Source of the DNA: Pseudomonas sp. PDM16
GTDB lineage: Bacteria > Pseudomonadota > Gammaproteobacteria > Pseudomonadales > Pseudomonadaceae
Direction: 5' to 3'
Assembly: GCF_014851865.1 (NCBI RefSeq)
Contig: NZ_JACVAM010000008.1
Location: forward strand, 124,001-188,000
DNA: 64,000 bases
Shown piece by piece: positions 1-8,835 of this stretch. A program made the position numbers and the translations under genes. Each line of letters begins with the position of its first letter. The first letter of the stretch is position 1. A model generated the notes under the pieces. The model saw only the letters and a list, made by a program, of their open reading frames with translations, had not been told where the DNA came from and made no database searches.

Positions 1-2866
1 GGTAGCTGGCGTCGAACAGGATGTCCTTCACCTCGTCGCGACTGGCCAGGCCGTTGATGCGCTGCAGGAAGTCGACGTTGTTCGGCAGCCAGGGCGCCTC
101 GCTGCGCACGGTCTCGCGGTAGCGGGTGACGGCGCCGAGGGTGGCGCTGTCTTCGAAGGCCATCGGCAGGTGGACGATGCGGGTCGGCACCTTGAGGCTG
201 GCGACGTCGCCGAGGCGCTGTTCCAGCTTGAGCAGGTGCTCAATCAGCGCCTGCTGGTGCAGCACGCGGCTGTCGTAGCGCAGTTGCAGTGAGCGCACGC
301 CCGGCGCCAGTTCTTCCAGGCCGCGCAGCGGCTCGGCCTTCAGCGCTTCCATCAGCAGATGCACGCGCAGGCGCAGGGCCAGGTCGAGCACGTTGTCGCC
401 GTATTCCATGAGGATGTAGGCGTCGCCGGCCTGGCGATAGACCACCCGTGGGCGGCTATCCTTGGCCGGCAGCTCGGCCAGCACGGTGGCTGATGTGGTG
501 TCGCCTGGCTGCAGCGAAGGCGCCGGCAGAGTCACGGCGCTGATCGCGGCCAGGGCTTCGAGGCTACCCAGTTGGGCCTGCTCCAGGCTCTGCGCCTGCT
601 GGAAGCCGATGGGGTGGAAGCGCAGCTTGTCGCCGGGTTTGACCTGGCCGACTTTCCACAGCTCGGCCTTGGCGATGGTCACCGGGCAAACGAAGCCGCC
701 GAGGCTCGGGCCGTCCTTGGTCAGGATCACCGGGAAGTCGCCGGTGAAGTTGATCGCACCGATGGCGTATTCGCAGTCATGCACGTTGGACGGGTGCAGG
801 CCGGCCTCGCCGCCGTCGGCGCGGGTCCAGCTCGGCTTCGGCCCGGACAGGCGCACGCCGAGGCGGTTGGAGTTGTAGTGCACTTCCCACTCGGCGGCGA
901 AGAATTCCTCGATGGCTTCGGGGGTGAAGAAGTCCGGCGCGCCATGCGGGCCGTAGAGCACGCCGATGTTCCAGGTGGTGCCGTAGCTCGGGATCAGGCT
1001 CGGGTGCACGGCCTGCGGTGCGGCGACCGGGGCTGGCGTGGTGCAGGCCGGCAGCGCTGGTTGCGAGATGGCCAGCATGTCGGCCGGGCGCAGGGTGCGG
1101 CCGGCGTGGCCGCCGAACTGGCCGAGGGCGAAGGTCGAGCGACTGCCGAGGTACTGCGGTACGTCGAAGCCATTGCGCACTGCGAGGTAGGTTCGGCAGC
1201 CGCTGCTGGCGCGGCCGAGCTTGAGCACCTGGCCGGCCTTGATCGGGATCGGTTGCCAGTAGGCTACAGCCTCGCCATCCAGCGTGGCTGGGTAGTCGGC
1301 GCCGGTCAGGGCGATCAGCGCATCGCAATGGAAACGCAGGGTTGGGCCCTGCAGCGTGAATTCCAGGCCGGCAGCGTCGGCGTGGTTGCCGACGATGCGG
1401 TTGGCCAGGCGGAAGGCGAAGTCGTCCATCGGCCCGGATGGCGGCACGCCGATGTCCCAGTAGCCGAGGCGGCCAGGGTAGTCCTGCACGCTGGAGTAAG
1501 TGCCGGGTTCCAGTACTTCAATCACGCTGGCGTTGAATTCGAAGCTGTCGAGCAGACGGGTCCACACCTGGCCAGCGGCGAAGCGCGGATCGGCCACTAC
1601 CTGGCGCAGGTAGTCGATATTGCTGGCGATGCCATGCAGGCGGGTTTCACCGAGAGCCGCACGCATCTTGGCGATGGCTTCGTCGCGACTGGCGCCGTGG
1701 ACGATCAGCTTGGCGATCATCGGGTCGTAGAAGGCGGAAACCTCGCTGCCGGTGCTGACCCAGCCGTCGACGCGCGCGTCTTCGGGGAAATGCACTTCGG
1801 TGAGCACGCCGGGGCTGGGCTGGAAGTTCTTCAGCGGGTCCTCGGCGTAGATGCGCACCTCGATGGCGGCACCCTGCGGGGCGCGGTTGAGGGCGGCCCA
1901 GTCCAGGGCGTCACCGGCGGCCACGCGCAGCATGCATTCGATCAGGTCGAGGCCGGTGACCATCTCGGTGACCGGGTGTTCGACCTGCAGGCGGGTGTTC
2001 ACTTCGAGGAAGTAGAAGTCGTCGCGAGCGGCGTCGTAGATGAACTCCACGGTGCCGGCGCTGCGATAGCTGACCGACTCGCCGAGCTGCACAGCAGCGG
2101 CGTGCAAGCGTTCGCGGGTGGCCTGCGGCAGGTTGGGTGCCGGGGTCTCCTCGACCACCTTCTGGTTGCGCCGCTGCAGCGAGCAATCACGCTCGCCGAG
2201 GGCGGCCACGCGGCCCATACCGTCGCCGAAGATCTGCACCTCGACGTGGCGCGCCTGGTCGACGAAGCGTTCGAGGAACACGCCAGCATCGCTGAAGAAC
2301 TGCTCGCCCATGCGCTTGACGCTGTCGTAGGCACTTACCAGTGCTTCGGCGTCGGCGCAGCGGGTCAGGCCGATGCCACCACCGCCGGCGGTGGTCTTGA
2401 GCATCACCGGGTAGCCGATGCCTTCGGCAGCGGCGAGGGCTTCTTCCAGGCTCTGCAGCAGGCCGGTGCCCGGCGCCATCGGCACCTGGGCTTCGCCGGC
2501 CAGTTCACGGGCGCGGTGCTTGAGGCCGAACTCGCGGATTTGCTCGCCGGTGGGGCCGACGAAGGCGATGCCGGCAGCCTCGCAGGCATCGGCGAATTCG
2601 GCGCTCTCGGAGAGGAAGCCGTAGCCGGGGTAGATCGCCTGGGCGCCGGTTTCCTGCGCGGCGGCGAGGATCTTGTCGATGCGCAGGTAGCTGTCGGCCG
2701 GCTTGTCGCCGCCCAGGGCGATGGCGATATCGGCATCGCGTACGTGCTGGGCATTGCGGTCGGCGTCGGAGTAAACGGCGACGCTCTTCACGCCCAGGCG
2801 CTTGAGGGTGCGGATGGCGCGGACGGCGATCTCGCCACGGTTGGCAATCAGTACGGTATTAAACAT
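1..2866 (-). CDS. uca: Urea carboxylase, N-terminal 955 residues (3' end outside window)
   Basis: Biotin-dependent enzyme that carboxylates urea to allophanate with ATP and bicarbonate, the first step of the urease-independent route. Translation from the ATG at 2866 gives MFNTVLIANRGEIAVRA, a typical biotin-carboxylase start. The carboxylase domain fills about residues 1-450, with a glycine-rich ATP-grasp loop (KTTAGGGGIGL, about 155) and EVNTRLQVEHPVTE. A KipA/AHS2 domain follows (GVPPSGPMDD near 472), then a KipI/AHS1 domain (EYGDNVLDLALRL near 820). The C-terminal biotinyl domain would lie beyond the left edge. A GGAGG site precedes the ATG. It lies downstream of allophanate hydrolase on the same strand. 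The domain order distinguishes it from acetyl-, propionyl- or pyruvate carboxylases. Confidence 0.95.
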   Translation of the reverse strand, partial: MFNTVLIANRGEIAVRAIRTLKRLGVKSVAVYSDADRNAQHVRDADIAIALGGDKPADSYLRIDKILAAAQETGAQAIYPGYGFLSESAEFADACEAAGIAFVGPTGEQIREFGLKHRARELAGEAQVPMAPGTGLLQSLEEALAAAEGIGYPVMLKTTAGGGGIGLTRCADAEALVSAYDSVKRMGEQFFSDAGVFLERFVDQARHVEVQIFGDGMGRVAALGERDCSLQRRNQKVVEETPAPNLPQATRERLHAAAVQLGESVSYRSAGTVEFIYDAARDDFYFLEVNTRLQVEHPVTEMVTGLDLIECMLRVAAGDALDWAALNRAPQGAAIEVRIYAEDPLKNFQPSPGVLTEVHFPEDARVDGWVSTGSEVSAFYDPMIAKLIVHGASRDEAIAKMRAALGETRLHGIASNIDYLRQVVADPRFAAGQVWTRLLDSFEFNASVIEVLEPGTYSSVQDYPGRLGYWDIGVPPSGPMDDFAFRLANRIVGNHADAAGLEFTLQGPTLRFHCDALIALTGADYPATLDGEAVAYWQPIPIKAGQVLKLGRASSGCRTYLAVRNGFDVPQYLGSRSTFALGQFGGHAGRTLRPADMLAISQPALPACTTPAPVAAPQAVHPSLIPSYGTTWNIGVLYGPHGAPDFFTPEAIEEFFAAEWEVHYNSNRLGVRLSGPKPSWTRADGGEAGLHPSNVHDCEYAIGAINFTGDFPVILTKDGPSLGGFVCPVTIAKAELWKVGQVKPGDKLRFHPIGFQQAQSLEQAQLGSLEALAAISAVTLPAPSLQPGDTTSATVLAELPAKDSRPRVVYRQAGDAYILMEYGDNVLDLALRLRVHLLMEALKAEPLRGLEELAPGVRSLQLRYDSRVLHQQALIEHLLKLEQRLGDVASLKVPTRIVHLPMAFEDSATLGAVTRYRETVRSEAPWLPNNVDFLQRINGLASRDEVKDILFDASY

Positions 2867-2949
2867 GGGTGGCCTCCGTGGCGAGATCGCCGCAGCGGGC
2901 TACGCCCGCCCGGCACTTTGACTGCGTCGCTGCGTCGCGTTGCGGCTGG

Positions 2950-2984
2950 TCACCACGGTTGGCGATGAGTACGGTATGGAACAC
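2950..2984 (-). pseudogene. Relic of a second biotin-carboxylase gene start
   Basis: Read on the minus strand from a GTG at 2984, this gives V-F-H-T-V-L-I-A-N-R-G-D, nearly the same as the true urea carboxylase start (M-F-N-T-V-L-I-A-N-R-G-E) about 118 bases downstream. Similarity ends after about 12 codons and no carboxylase sequence follows. AGAGGGA precedes the GTG. It looks like a leftover of a duplicated or rearranged gene start. Duplication is an inference; the repeat itself is seen directly. Confidence 0.6.
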
Positions 2985-2998
2985 GGTCGATCCCTCTT

Positions 2999-3086
2999 CG
3001 TAGGGTGGAAAGCCGCGAAGCGTTTTCCACCAACTCGTTCATCGGATGGATGAAGGTGTCAGCTGCGCACCCCGATCCACCCTACG
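2999..3086. repeat. Intergenic palindromic repeat (CGTAGGGTGGA ... TCCACCCTACG)
   Basis: Perfect 11-base inverted ends at 2999-3009 and 3076-3086 enclose an inner inverted pair GTGGAAA / TTTTCCAC (3005-3030). It lies between the allophanate hydrolase stop and the urea carboxylase start. A shorter relative with the same TCCACCCTACG end lies at 12041-12070. Such elements are common between Pseudomonas genes. It could fold in the mRNA and lower urea carboxylase expression relative to the upstream gene. Confidence 0.6.
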
Positions 3087-3102
3087 GTTCGTTGGTCGCT
3101 GT

Positions 3103-4902
3103 CTAGGGTTTCGCCAGGCTGGCGATGAAGGCGCGCCAGCCGCCGAAGCTGGTGATGTCGCGGGCGCCTGCCAGGGCGTAGGGTTCGCAGATGAAGCCCT
3201 TGACCCAGCGCCCATCGGCCAGCTGCAGGTTTCCGATGCCCAGCGGCGGCGGGATCTCGGCGACGAACTCGCCGAAGCGCGCCTGCGGCACATCCCACAG
3301 CTCGACGATGATCTCGGCGCCATCCTCGGCGACCCGCGCCAGGCCTGGTTTAGGTGGCACGGTGCCGGGCAGGGCGTAGAGGCGGTAGTCGGCCGAGCTG
3401 GTGGTCTGCTCGACCAGTACGGCGTCGCGGGTGGCGAGCTGGAAGTTCAGCGGCATGCCGGTGAGGTGTGCACCAACCACGGCGACCCGTACGCTGCCCG
3501 GTGCCTGGCCGATGCTCGGCTGGGCAGGCAGGGCGCGCTGGGTGGCGCCCAGCGGCAACGCCAGGGCTTGCTGCCAGCGTTGGCCGAAGGCGGCCAGGGC
3601 CTGATCGTGCCAGGCCGGGGCGATCAGGGTGATGCCGGCGGGCAGGCCGTCGTCGCGGAAGCCTGCCGGTAATGCCAGGGCGGCTAGATCGGCCAGGTTG
3701 GTGAAGTTGGTGTAGGTGCCGAACTGGCTGTTGAACAGCACGGGCTCGGCTTCCATTTCGGCCAGGGTGCGGATGGTCGGCGAGGTCGGCACCACCAGGG
3801 CGTCGAAACCGGCCAGGGCATCGTTGATGGTACGGCTCAGTTCGGCGCGGGTGTACTCGGCCTTGTAGGCGTCGCAAGCGCTGTACTTGTTGCCGTTGTC
3901 GACGATGCCGCGTACCACCGGGTTGATGTGCGCGGGCTCGACACCTTCCAGGGCTACCGTGCGTTCGGCGACCCAGGAGCCGTAGTAGAGCTGCTCGGCC
4001 AGTTGCTGGAAGGGCGTGAAGTCGATTTCCACCAGCTCCGCGCCCAGCTCGCGCAGCTTGCCCAGCGCCTGCTCGAACACCTGCTGGTTGCCGGCATCAC
4101 CGAAGAACTCGGGGGCGGTTGGTACGGCCAGGCGCGGCTTGGCCGGCATACCGACCTTGGCGCTGACGGGGTTCTTGCGGCTGTAGGCATCGCTGGCGTC
4201 ATAGCCGCCTGCGATGCTGGCCACGGCCTGGGCGTCGGCCACGGTCAGGGCGAAGATCGAGATGCAGTCCAGGGTACGGCAGGCCGGAACCAGACCGGTA
4301 TTGGACAGCCAGCCCTTGGTCGGCTTGAGCCCGACGATGTTGTTGAAACCTGCCGGTACGCGGCCGGAGCCGGCGGTGTCGGTGCCCAGGGAAAACACCA
4401 CCAGGCCGCGCGCCACGGTGCTGGCCGAGCCGGAGCTGGAGCCGCCGCTGACATAGGCTGGATCGAAGCTGTTGGGCACCGCGCCATAGGGCGAGCGGGT
4501 GCCGACCAGGCCGGTGGCGAACTGGTCGAGATTGGTCTTGCCGATCAGGATGGCGCCAGCAGCGCGCAGTCGGGCAACCACGGTGGCATCGGCCTTGGCC
4601 GTGTAAGCGAACTCGGGGCAGGCGGCGGTGGTGGGCCAGCCGGCAGCGTCGATGTTGTCCTTGATGGCGAAGGGCACGCCGTACAGCGGCAACCTGCTCA
4701 GATCACCTTCGGCGGCAGCCTGGCGTTCGGCCAAGTAGTCCAACTGGGTTTGCAGTTGGGCCGGGGTGGCCAGGCTGATCCAGGCCGGATCATCGGAGCT
4801 CAGCTCGGCGAGCAGCTCGGCGAGTGCCTCGGGTTGCAGGTTCTCGGTGCGATAGGCCTGTTGCCATTCGCTCAGGGTCCAGCCGAATCCGCGATGGGAC
4901 AT
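3103..4902 (-). CDS. atzF: Allophanate hydrolase
   Basis: Splits allophanate, the product of urea carboxylase, into ammonia and carbon dioxide. 599 residues, the usual size for the family. The N-terminal two thirds is an amidase-signature domain: the catalytic lysine is in LPLYGVPFAIKDNID, the serine-rich loop is GGSSSGSASTVARG, and DTAGSGRVPAGF follows. The C-terminal third is the small allophanate-specific domain. It is first in a two-gene unit with urea carboxylase, separated by 236 bp that hold a repeat and a gene-start relic. A sigma-54 promoter sits 41 bases upstream of the ATG, so nitrogen-limitation control is likely. No urea or guanidine transport genes are visible next to it. Confidence 0.95.
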   Translation of the reverse strand: MSHRGFGWTLSEWQQAYRTENLQPEALAELLAELSSDDPAWISLATPAQLQTQLDYLAERQAAAEGDLSRLPLYGVPFAIKDNIDAAGWPTTAACPEFAYTAKADATVVARLRAAGAILIGKTNLDQFATGLVGTRSPYGAVPNSFDPAYVSGGSSSGSASTVARGLVVFSLGTDTAGSGRVPAGFNNIVGLKPTKGWLSNTGLVPACRTLDCISIFALTVADAQAVASIAGGYDASDAYSRKNPVSAKVGMPAKPRLAVPTAPEFFGDAGNQQVFEQALGKLRELGAELVEIDFTPFQQLAEQLYYGSWVAERTVALEGVEPAHINPVVRGIVDNGNKYSACDAYKAEYTRAELSRTINDALAGFDALVVPTSPTIRTLAEMEAEPVLFNSQFGTYTNFTNLADLAALALPAGFRDDGLPAGITLIAPAWHDQALAAFGQRWQQALALPLGATQRALPAQPSIGQAPGSVRVAVVGAHLTGMPLNFQLATRDAVLVEQTTSSADYRLYALPGTVPPKPGLARVAEDGAEIIVELWDVPQARFGEFVAEIPPPLGIGNLQLADGRWVKGFICEPYALAGARDITSFGGWRAFIASLAKP

Positions 4903-4942
4903 CTTCCTAGATTCCTTCTTGTATCCAAGTTGGTGTTTCTAG

Positions 4943-4959
4943 AGCAGATGTCGTGCCAG
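4943..4959 (-). promoter_or_regulatory. Sigma-54 (-24/-12) promoter of atzF-uca
   Basis: On the minus strand CTGGCACGACATCTGCTC matches the sigma-54 pattern, with the invariant GG and GC separated by exactly 10 bases. It sits 41 bases upstream of the atzF ATG. AT-rich DNA upstream (about 4970-5005) would suit IHF bending between promoter and activator. I did not see a clear NtrC dyad. Confidence 0.8.
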
Positions 4960-5079
4960 TTTATTAACTCATTGTTTTATATGTATTTTTATGATTATTT
5001 TGGTGAGCAAAGAGACATCGCCGCCCCGTTTGGGGGCCGGCGAGCGGGTGTGGTGCGCCAGGACGGAGCGGGAAGGGCG

Positions 5080-5676
5080 TCAGGGTGCGAGGTAGCCGCG
5101 CACGCCGGTAAAGATGATCTGCGCAGCCAGGGCGCAGACGAACAAGCCCATCAGGCGGCTTAGAATCTGCAGGCCCTGCTGGCCGATCAGGCGTTCGACA
5201 CGGTCGGACAGGTAGAGCACGGCGCCGACCGTGGCGCTGGCGATGCCGATGGCGAGGATGGCCAGCAGCTTGTCATCCCACTCCGGTTGGCTGATGCCCA
5301 TTACCAGCAGGGCACCGATGGTGCCTGGGCCGACGGTCAGCGGGATGGTCAGCGGCACGATGGTGACGTCCTGCTGTACGTTGTCCGCCTGTACCGCGGA
5401 TTTGCCCTGGGCCATGCCCAGGGCCGAGATGAACAGCACGCTGCCTGCGCCGATACGGAAGGCGTCGGCGGTGATGCCGAAGATCTCGAAGATGGTCTGG
5501 CCGAACAGGTATAGCAACACGCTGGCCACCAAGGTGCCAAAGGCGACTTTCCAGGCCAGCTTCTTGCGCTCCTTGACGCTGTAGCCAGGGGTCAGGCCGA
5601 GGAAGCAGGACAGTACGAAGAACGGGCTGTAGAGGACCAGCATTTTCAGGTACAGGCTGAACAGCACGGAAAGCAT
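5080..5676 (-). CDS. MarC-family integral membrane protein
   Basis: A 198-residue inner-membrane protein of the MarC/YchE/YhgN family, function unknown. About six hydrophobic helices are visible. The family-like segment TIPLTVGPGTIGALLVMG lies in the middle, and the N-terminus MLSVLFSLYLKMLVLYSPFF is typical. The open frame extends upstream to 5739, but the extra residues (ATPPQAPLCFPHRPS) are polar and unlike the family, so I start at 5676. It is a single gene between the sigma-54 promoter region and retS. E. coli MarC is no longer thought to be a drug-resistance factor. Confidence 0.9.
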   Translation of the reverse strand: MLSVLFSLYLKMLVLYSPFFVLSCFLGLTPGYSVKERKKLAWKVAFGTLVASVLLYLFGQTIFEIFGITADAFRIGAGSVLFISALGMAQGKSAVQADNVQQDVTIVPLTIPLTVGPGTIGALLVMGISQPEWDDKLLAILAIGIASATVGAVLYLSDRVERLIGQQGLQILSRLMGLFVCALAAQIIFTGVRGYLAP

Positions 5677-5747
5677 GAGGCAGGGCTCGTCAGAGGGGCG
5701 ATGGGGGAAGCATAGAGGGGCTTGGGGCGGCGTTGCCACCCCCTGGA

Positions 5748-8519
5748 TCAGGACGGCAGGGCGTTACGCTGGCGGCGTTCGCGTTCGCTGACCCAGAAGG
5801 CCACCAGATCACGCAGTTGCGACATCTCCACCGGTTTGGACATGTGTCCGTCCATGCCTGCCTGGCGGGCACGCTCCTTGTGTTCGGCGAGAATATGCGC
5901 GGTCAGCGCCACGACCGGTGTGCGCTCGCGTCGTTCGCGTTGCTCCCAGGAACGGAGCTGTTCGGTGGCGGAGAAACCATCCAATACGGGCATTTCGCAG
6001 TCCATCAGCACCAGATCGTAGTGCTGCTGCTGCATGGCGCGCAGTGCCTCTTCGCCGTTGCTGGCGGTGTCCGGGCTCAGGTTGAGCTTGTTCAGCATGC
6101 CGCGAATAACCTTGGTGGAGATGCTGTTGTCTTCGGCGACGAGAATGCGGAAGTCTTCCGGTACCTGCACGGGCGCACTGTCGATGTGCAGGGGGCGTGG
6201 GGTACCTGCATCCCTCTGTGCCAGCTCATCGGCTAGGGTGGTCTTCAGCGTGTAGCCGGCCACCGGCTTGGCCAGGATGCGCTTGATTCCGGCGTTGCGG
6301 GCGATGATCTTGCTGGGTGCATTGCTGATGCCGGTGAGCATGATCAGCAGGATGTCATGGTTGAGATTGGGGTCTTCCTTGATCCGGGCCGCCAGTTGCA
6401 TACCGGTCATGCCGGGCATCTCCTGATCCAGCAATACGGCATCGAAATACTCGCGCAGATGCGCCTTGGTGCGCAGAAGAGCCAGCGCCTCCTTGCCGGA
6501 GGCGACGGCGCTGGCTTGCAGGCCCCAGGCGCTGCATTGCTGCTGGAGCACCTTGCGGCAGGTCTCGTTGTCGTCGACTACAAGGATGCGGGCGCCTTGC
6601 AATGGGCTGTCGAGATCGGTGGTCGGTTGCTCGAGACGCTGTGGATCGAGCGGCAGCGTCAGCCACAGGGTGCTGCCGGCGCTGCCACCACTCTGCACGC
6701 CGAACTCACCGTCCATCAGACGCACCAGTTGGCGAGCGATGATCAGACCGAGTCGTCCGCCTAGCTTGCTGGCGGAGAGGAAGTCTCTGCTATGCAGCTG
6801 GGTATTGAGCAGAGCATCGCGCTCGCCGGGCTCCAGAGGGCGCCCGCTATCCTGCACGGCAATGCGCAGACGTGGCTCCTTGCCTTCAGTGTCCAGGGCC
6901 ACCACCAGCAAAATCTCGCCCTCGTCGGTCTGGCGGAAGGCGTTGTCCAGCAGGCTCATCAGGGTCTGGCGCAGGCGTGTTGGATCGCCGCTGATGACGC
7001 GAGGTACCTGGGGTTGGGTGAAGCTGATCAACTCGACCTTCTGTTGCTCGGCCTTGGTACGGAAAATATCCAGACAGTCGTCGATCAGGGCATTGAGGTC
7101 GAACTGCACGTCGTCCAGTTCGATCTGCCCGGACTCCAATTTGGAGATGTCGAGAATCTCGTTGATCAGCGTCAGTAGCTCGTTGCCGGAGCTGTGGATG
7201 GTCTGCACGTAGTCTCTCTGCTTGGCCGACAGCGGCGTGCCCAGTAGCAGCTCGGTCATGCCCAGCACGCCGTTCATGGGGGTGCGGATCTCGTGGCTGA
7301 TCTTGGCCAGGAACTCGGCCTTGGTCTTCAGCTCGGCGCTGGTCGCGGCCTCGCTGGTGCGCCGGGACAGAGTGTCGCTCTGGAACTGCCGTTGGCGCTC
7401 GGAGAGCGCGATGCTGAGTATCAGGCCGCCGATCATTGCAATGCTGAACAGACTGATCGACAGCCAGCCCGGATTGAACTGTTCGAAGCCGAGCAGCATA
7501 GGTGCCAGGGCGGCGAAGCCCAGATCGAACACCAGAACGCCAGCGAAGATCAGGCGTGCTGGCCGATAGCCTCCGCGCCAGTGGACGAATGCGATGGCGG
7601 ATACGCTAAGGGAGGCCAGTGCTACCAGGGCATATACCAGCCATCCCTTCCAGAACAGCTCGCTGATGCCGATCAACGCCATGGCCAGCGCGATCAATGC
7701 AAACTCCAGGTGCAGCAGGTGGCGCAGCGGGCTTCGCTCGACGGAGGTCTCGCAGAAAAAGAAGCGTGTATAGCCGAGCAGGCAGAGCACGGCGGAGAGC
7801 GCAGCCAGGTCGGCGATCAGTGAAGGATTGAGGTTGCTGTTGGGCAGGAAGATGGCGAGCAGACCGATATTGGCTGCCGCGCTCAGTGCCAGAGCGGCGT
7901 GCATGCCGGATAGCCAGAGGTTGCTGGCAGTCGGCGAGTAGGTCATGCGCAACAGATTGAACAGCGCCATCAGCAGCAGGCCGCCGAGAAGGGCTCCGAA
8001 CAGATATGCCGGACGCTCCTGCGCCACCAGTTCTGAGTCGTCGATGACCTTGAACCACATCATTAGCGCGTGATTGGAGGTCATGCGCAGGTAGGCGACC
8101 CGTGGCTGGTTGTCATTGGGCAGGCTGAACAAATAGGCCCGCGAAGGCAGGGGACGTGAGTTGGCCTTCAGCGCTTCGCCTGTTCCCTGTTGCTGCTCCA
8201 GCTGGCCATCGCGGACCAGATAGAAGTCCAGATGCTGGATGCGCGGGGCAAACAGCCAAAGCCAGTGCGGAGAAGCCAGCGCCTTGGTATCGACTCTTAG
8301 CCAGACAGCCTGCGGAGAGGCGGGGAGATTGAAGGCCTGCCGGTCCAGCGGCTGGAAGCGCGAGCTTTGCGCCAGCACCTCGTCAAATGTCAGCTGGGCC
8401 GACTTGTCCAGCAGAATCGACCAGCTCTCGTCCGTGCCTGCGGCAGCGGAAGAGGTCGATACCGACAGACCGAGAAGCAGGCTGACGATGAATCCTGTGG
8501 CGATCCAGAGCCGACGCAA
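5748..8519 (-). CDS. retS: RetS-like hybrid sensor kinase
   Basis: A 923-residue hybrid kinase. In P. aeruginosa RetS binds GacS and blocks the Gac/Rsm pathway, favouring acute over biofilm behaviour. Order seen: signal peptide (about 1-28), periplasmic 7TMR-DISMED2 domain, seven membrane helices (about 175-370), HisKA with H409 in ISHEIRTPMNG, ATPase domain (SGDPTRLRQTLMSLLDNAF), then two receiver domains with D698 (LLDQEMPGMTG) and D840 (LMDCEMPVLDG). Start is a TTG behind AAGGGA; it gives a clean signal peptide and I see no in-frame ATG upstream. P. aeruginosa has retS beside purD; here an MFS gene separates them. The architecture is shared with other DISM kinases, so the identification leans on synteny. 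Confidence 0.87.
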   Translation of the reverse strand: MRRLWIATGFIVSLLLGLSVSTSSAAAGTDESWSILLDKSAQLTFDEVLAQSSRFQPLDRQAFNLPASPQAVWLRVDTKALASPHWLWLFAPRIQHLDFYLVRDGQLEQQQGTGEALKANSRPLPSRAYLFSLPNDNQPRVAYLRMTSNHALMMWFKVIDDSELVAQERPAYLFGALLGGLLLMALFNLLRMTYSPTASNLWLSGMHAALALSAAANIGLLAIFLPNSNLNPSLIADLAALSAVLCLLGYTRFFFCETSVERSPLRHLLHLEFALIALAMALIGISELFWKGWLVYALVALASLSVSAIAFVHWRGGYRPARLIFAGVLVFDLGFAALAPMLLGFEQFNPGWLSISLFSIAMIGGLILSIALSERQRQFQSDTLSRRTSEAATSAELKTKAEFLAKISHEIRTPMNGVLGMTELLLGTPLSAKQRDYVQTIHSSGNELLTLINEILDISKLESGQIELDDVQFDLNALIDDCLDIFRTKAEQQKVELISFTQPQVPRVISGDPTRLRQTLMSLLDNAFRQTDEGEILLVVALDTEGKEPRLRIAVQDSGRPLEPGERDALLNTQLHSRDFLSASKLGGRLGLIIARQLVRLMDGEFGVQSGGSAGSTLWLTLPLDPQRLEQPTTDLDSPLQGARILVVDDNETCRKVLQQQCSAWGLQASAVASGKEALALLRTKAHLREYFDAVLLDQEMPGMTGMQLAARIKEDPNLNHDILLIMLTGISNAPSKIIARNAGIKRILAKPVAGYTLKTTLADELAQRDAGTPRPLHIDSAPVQVPEDFRILVAEDNSISTKVIRGMLNKLNLSPDTASNGEEALRAMQQQHYDLVLMDCEMPVLDGFSATEQLRSWEQRERRERTPVVALTAHILAEHKERARQAGMDGHMSKPVEMSQLRDLVAFWVSERERRQRNALPS

Positions 8520-8835
8520 GTGGAATCCCTTCTTTCGTTGATCCAGGAATTATATTTGGGCAGGGTTTAAAAGGCAGCCTTGCCGGCCGAGTTCATCTAT
8601 GACGGCGCCGCAAGTTCGCCGCGAAATCGCTTCCAGATTGGCAATTTTGCAGGGAATCATGTCAATCGAAAGCGCTCTTGCCATTTATTCGATAAGACTT
8701 CAAGTACTTTAGACTAAAGTCTAATGCCTCTTGTTTGTAGTGGGTCTAGCCTTCCTCGTTAGAACAATCACAAGAAAGACGTCCGGGCGAAGGGCGATCT
8801 CGCTCTTTGCCGACTGGTCGTCGGAGGCAGCCTAT
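8520..8835. other. Divergent intergenic region retS / MFS transporter
   Basis: 316 bp without a gene. It must hold the promoters of retS (leftward) and the transporter (rightward). The only strong structure is the overlapping dyad at 8706-8724. TTGGCAATTTTGC near 8638 resembles a sigma-54 site but has the wrong spacing. Confidence 0.6.
8706..8724. promoter_or_regulatory. Overlapping perfect dyads, probable operator
   Basis: Two perfect inverted repeats overlap: ACTTTAG-A-CTAAAGT (8706-8720) and TTAGACT-AA-AGTCTAA (8709-8724). They lie about 112 bp upstream of the transporter ATG. Size and symmetry suit a dimeric regulator, for example a LuxR/NarL-type response regulator. The regulator is not identified. 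Confidence 0.5.

Noticed and set aside
572..2968. 798-codon open frame on the plus strand
   Set aside because: Antisense shadow of urea carboxylase. High GC at third positions suppresses stops on the other strand; no recognisable domain.
8635..8655. TTGGCA..TTTGC-like sigma-54 site upstream of the MFS gene
   Set aside because: GG to GC spacing is 7 bases instead of the required 10.
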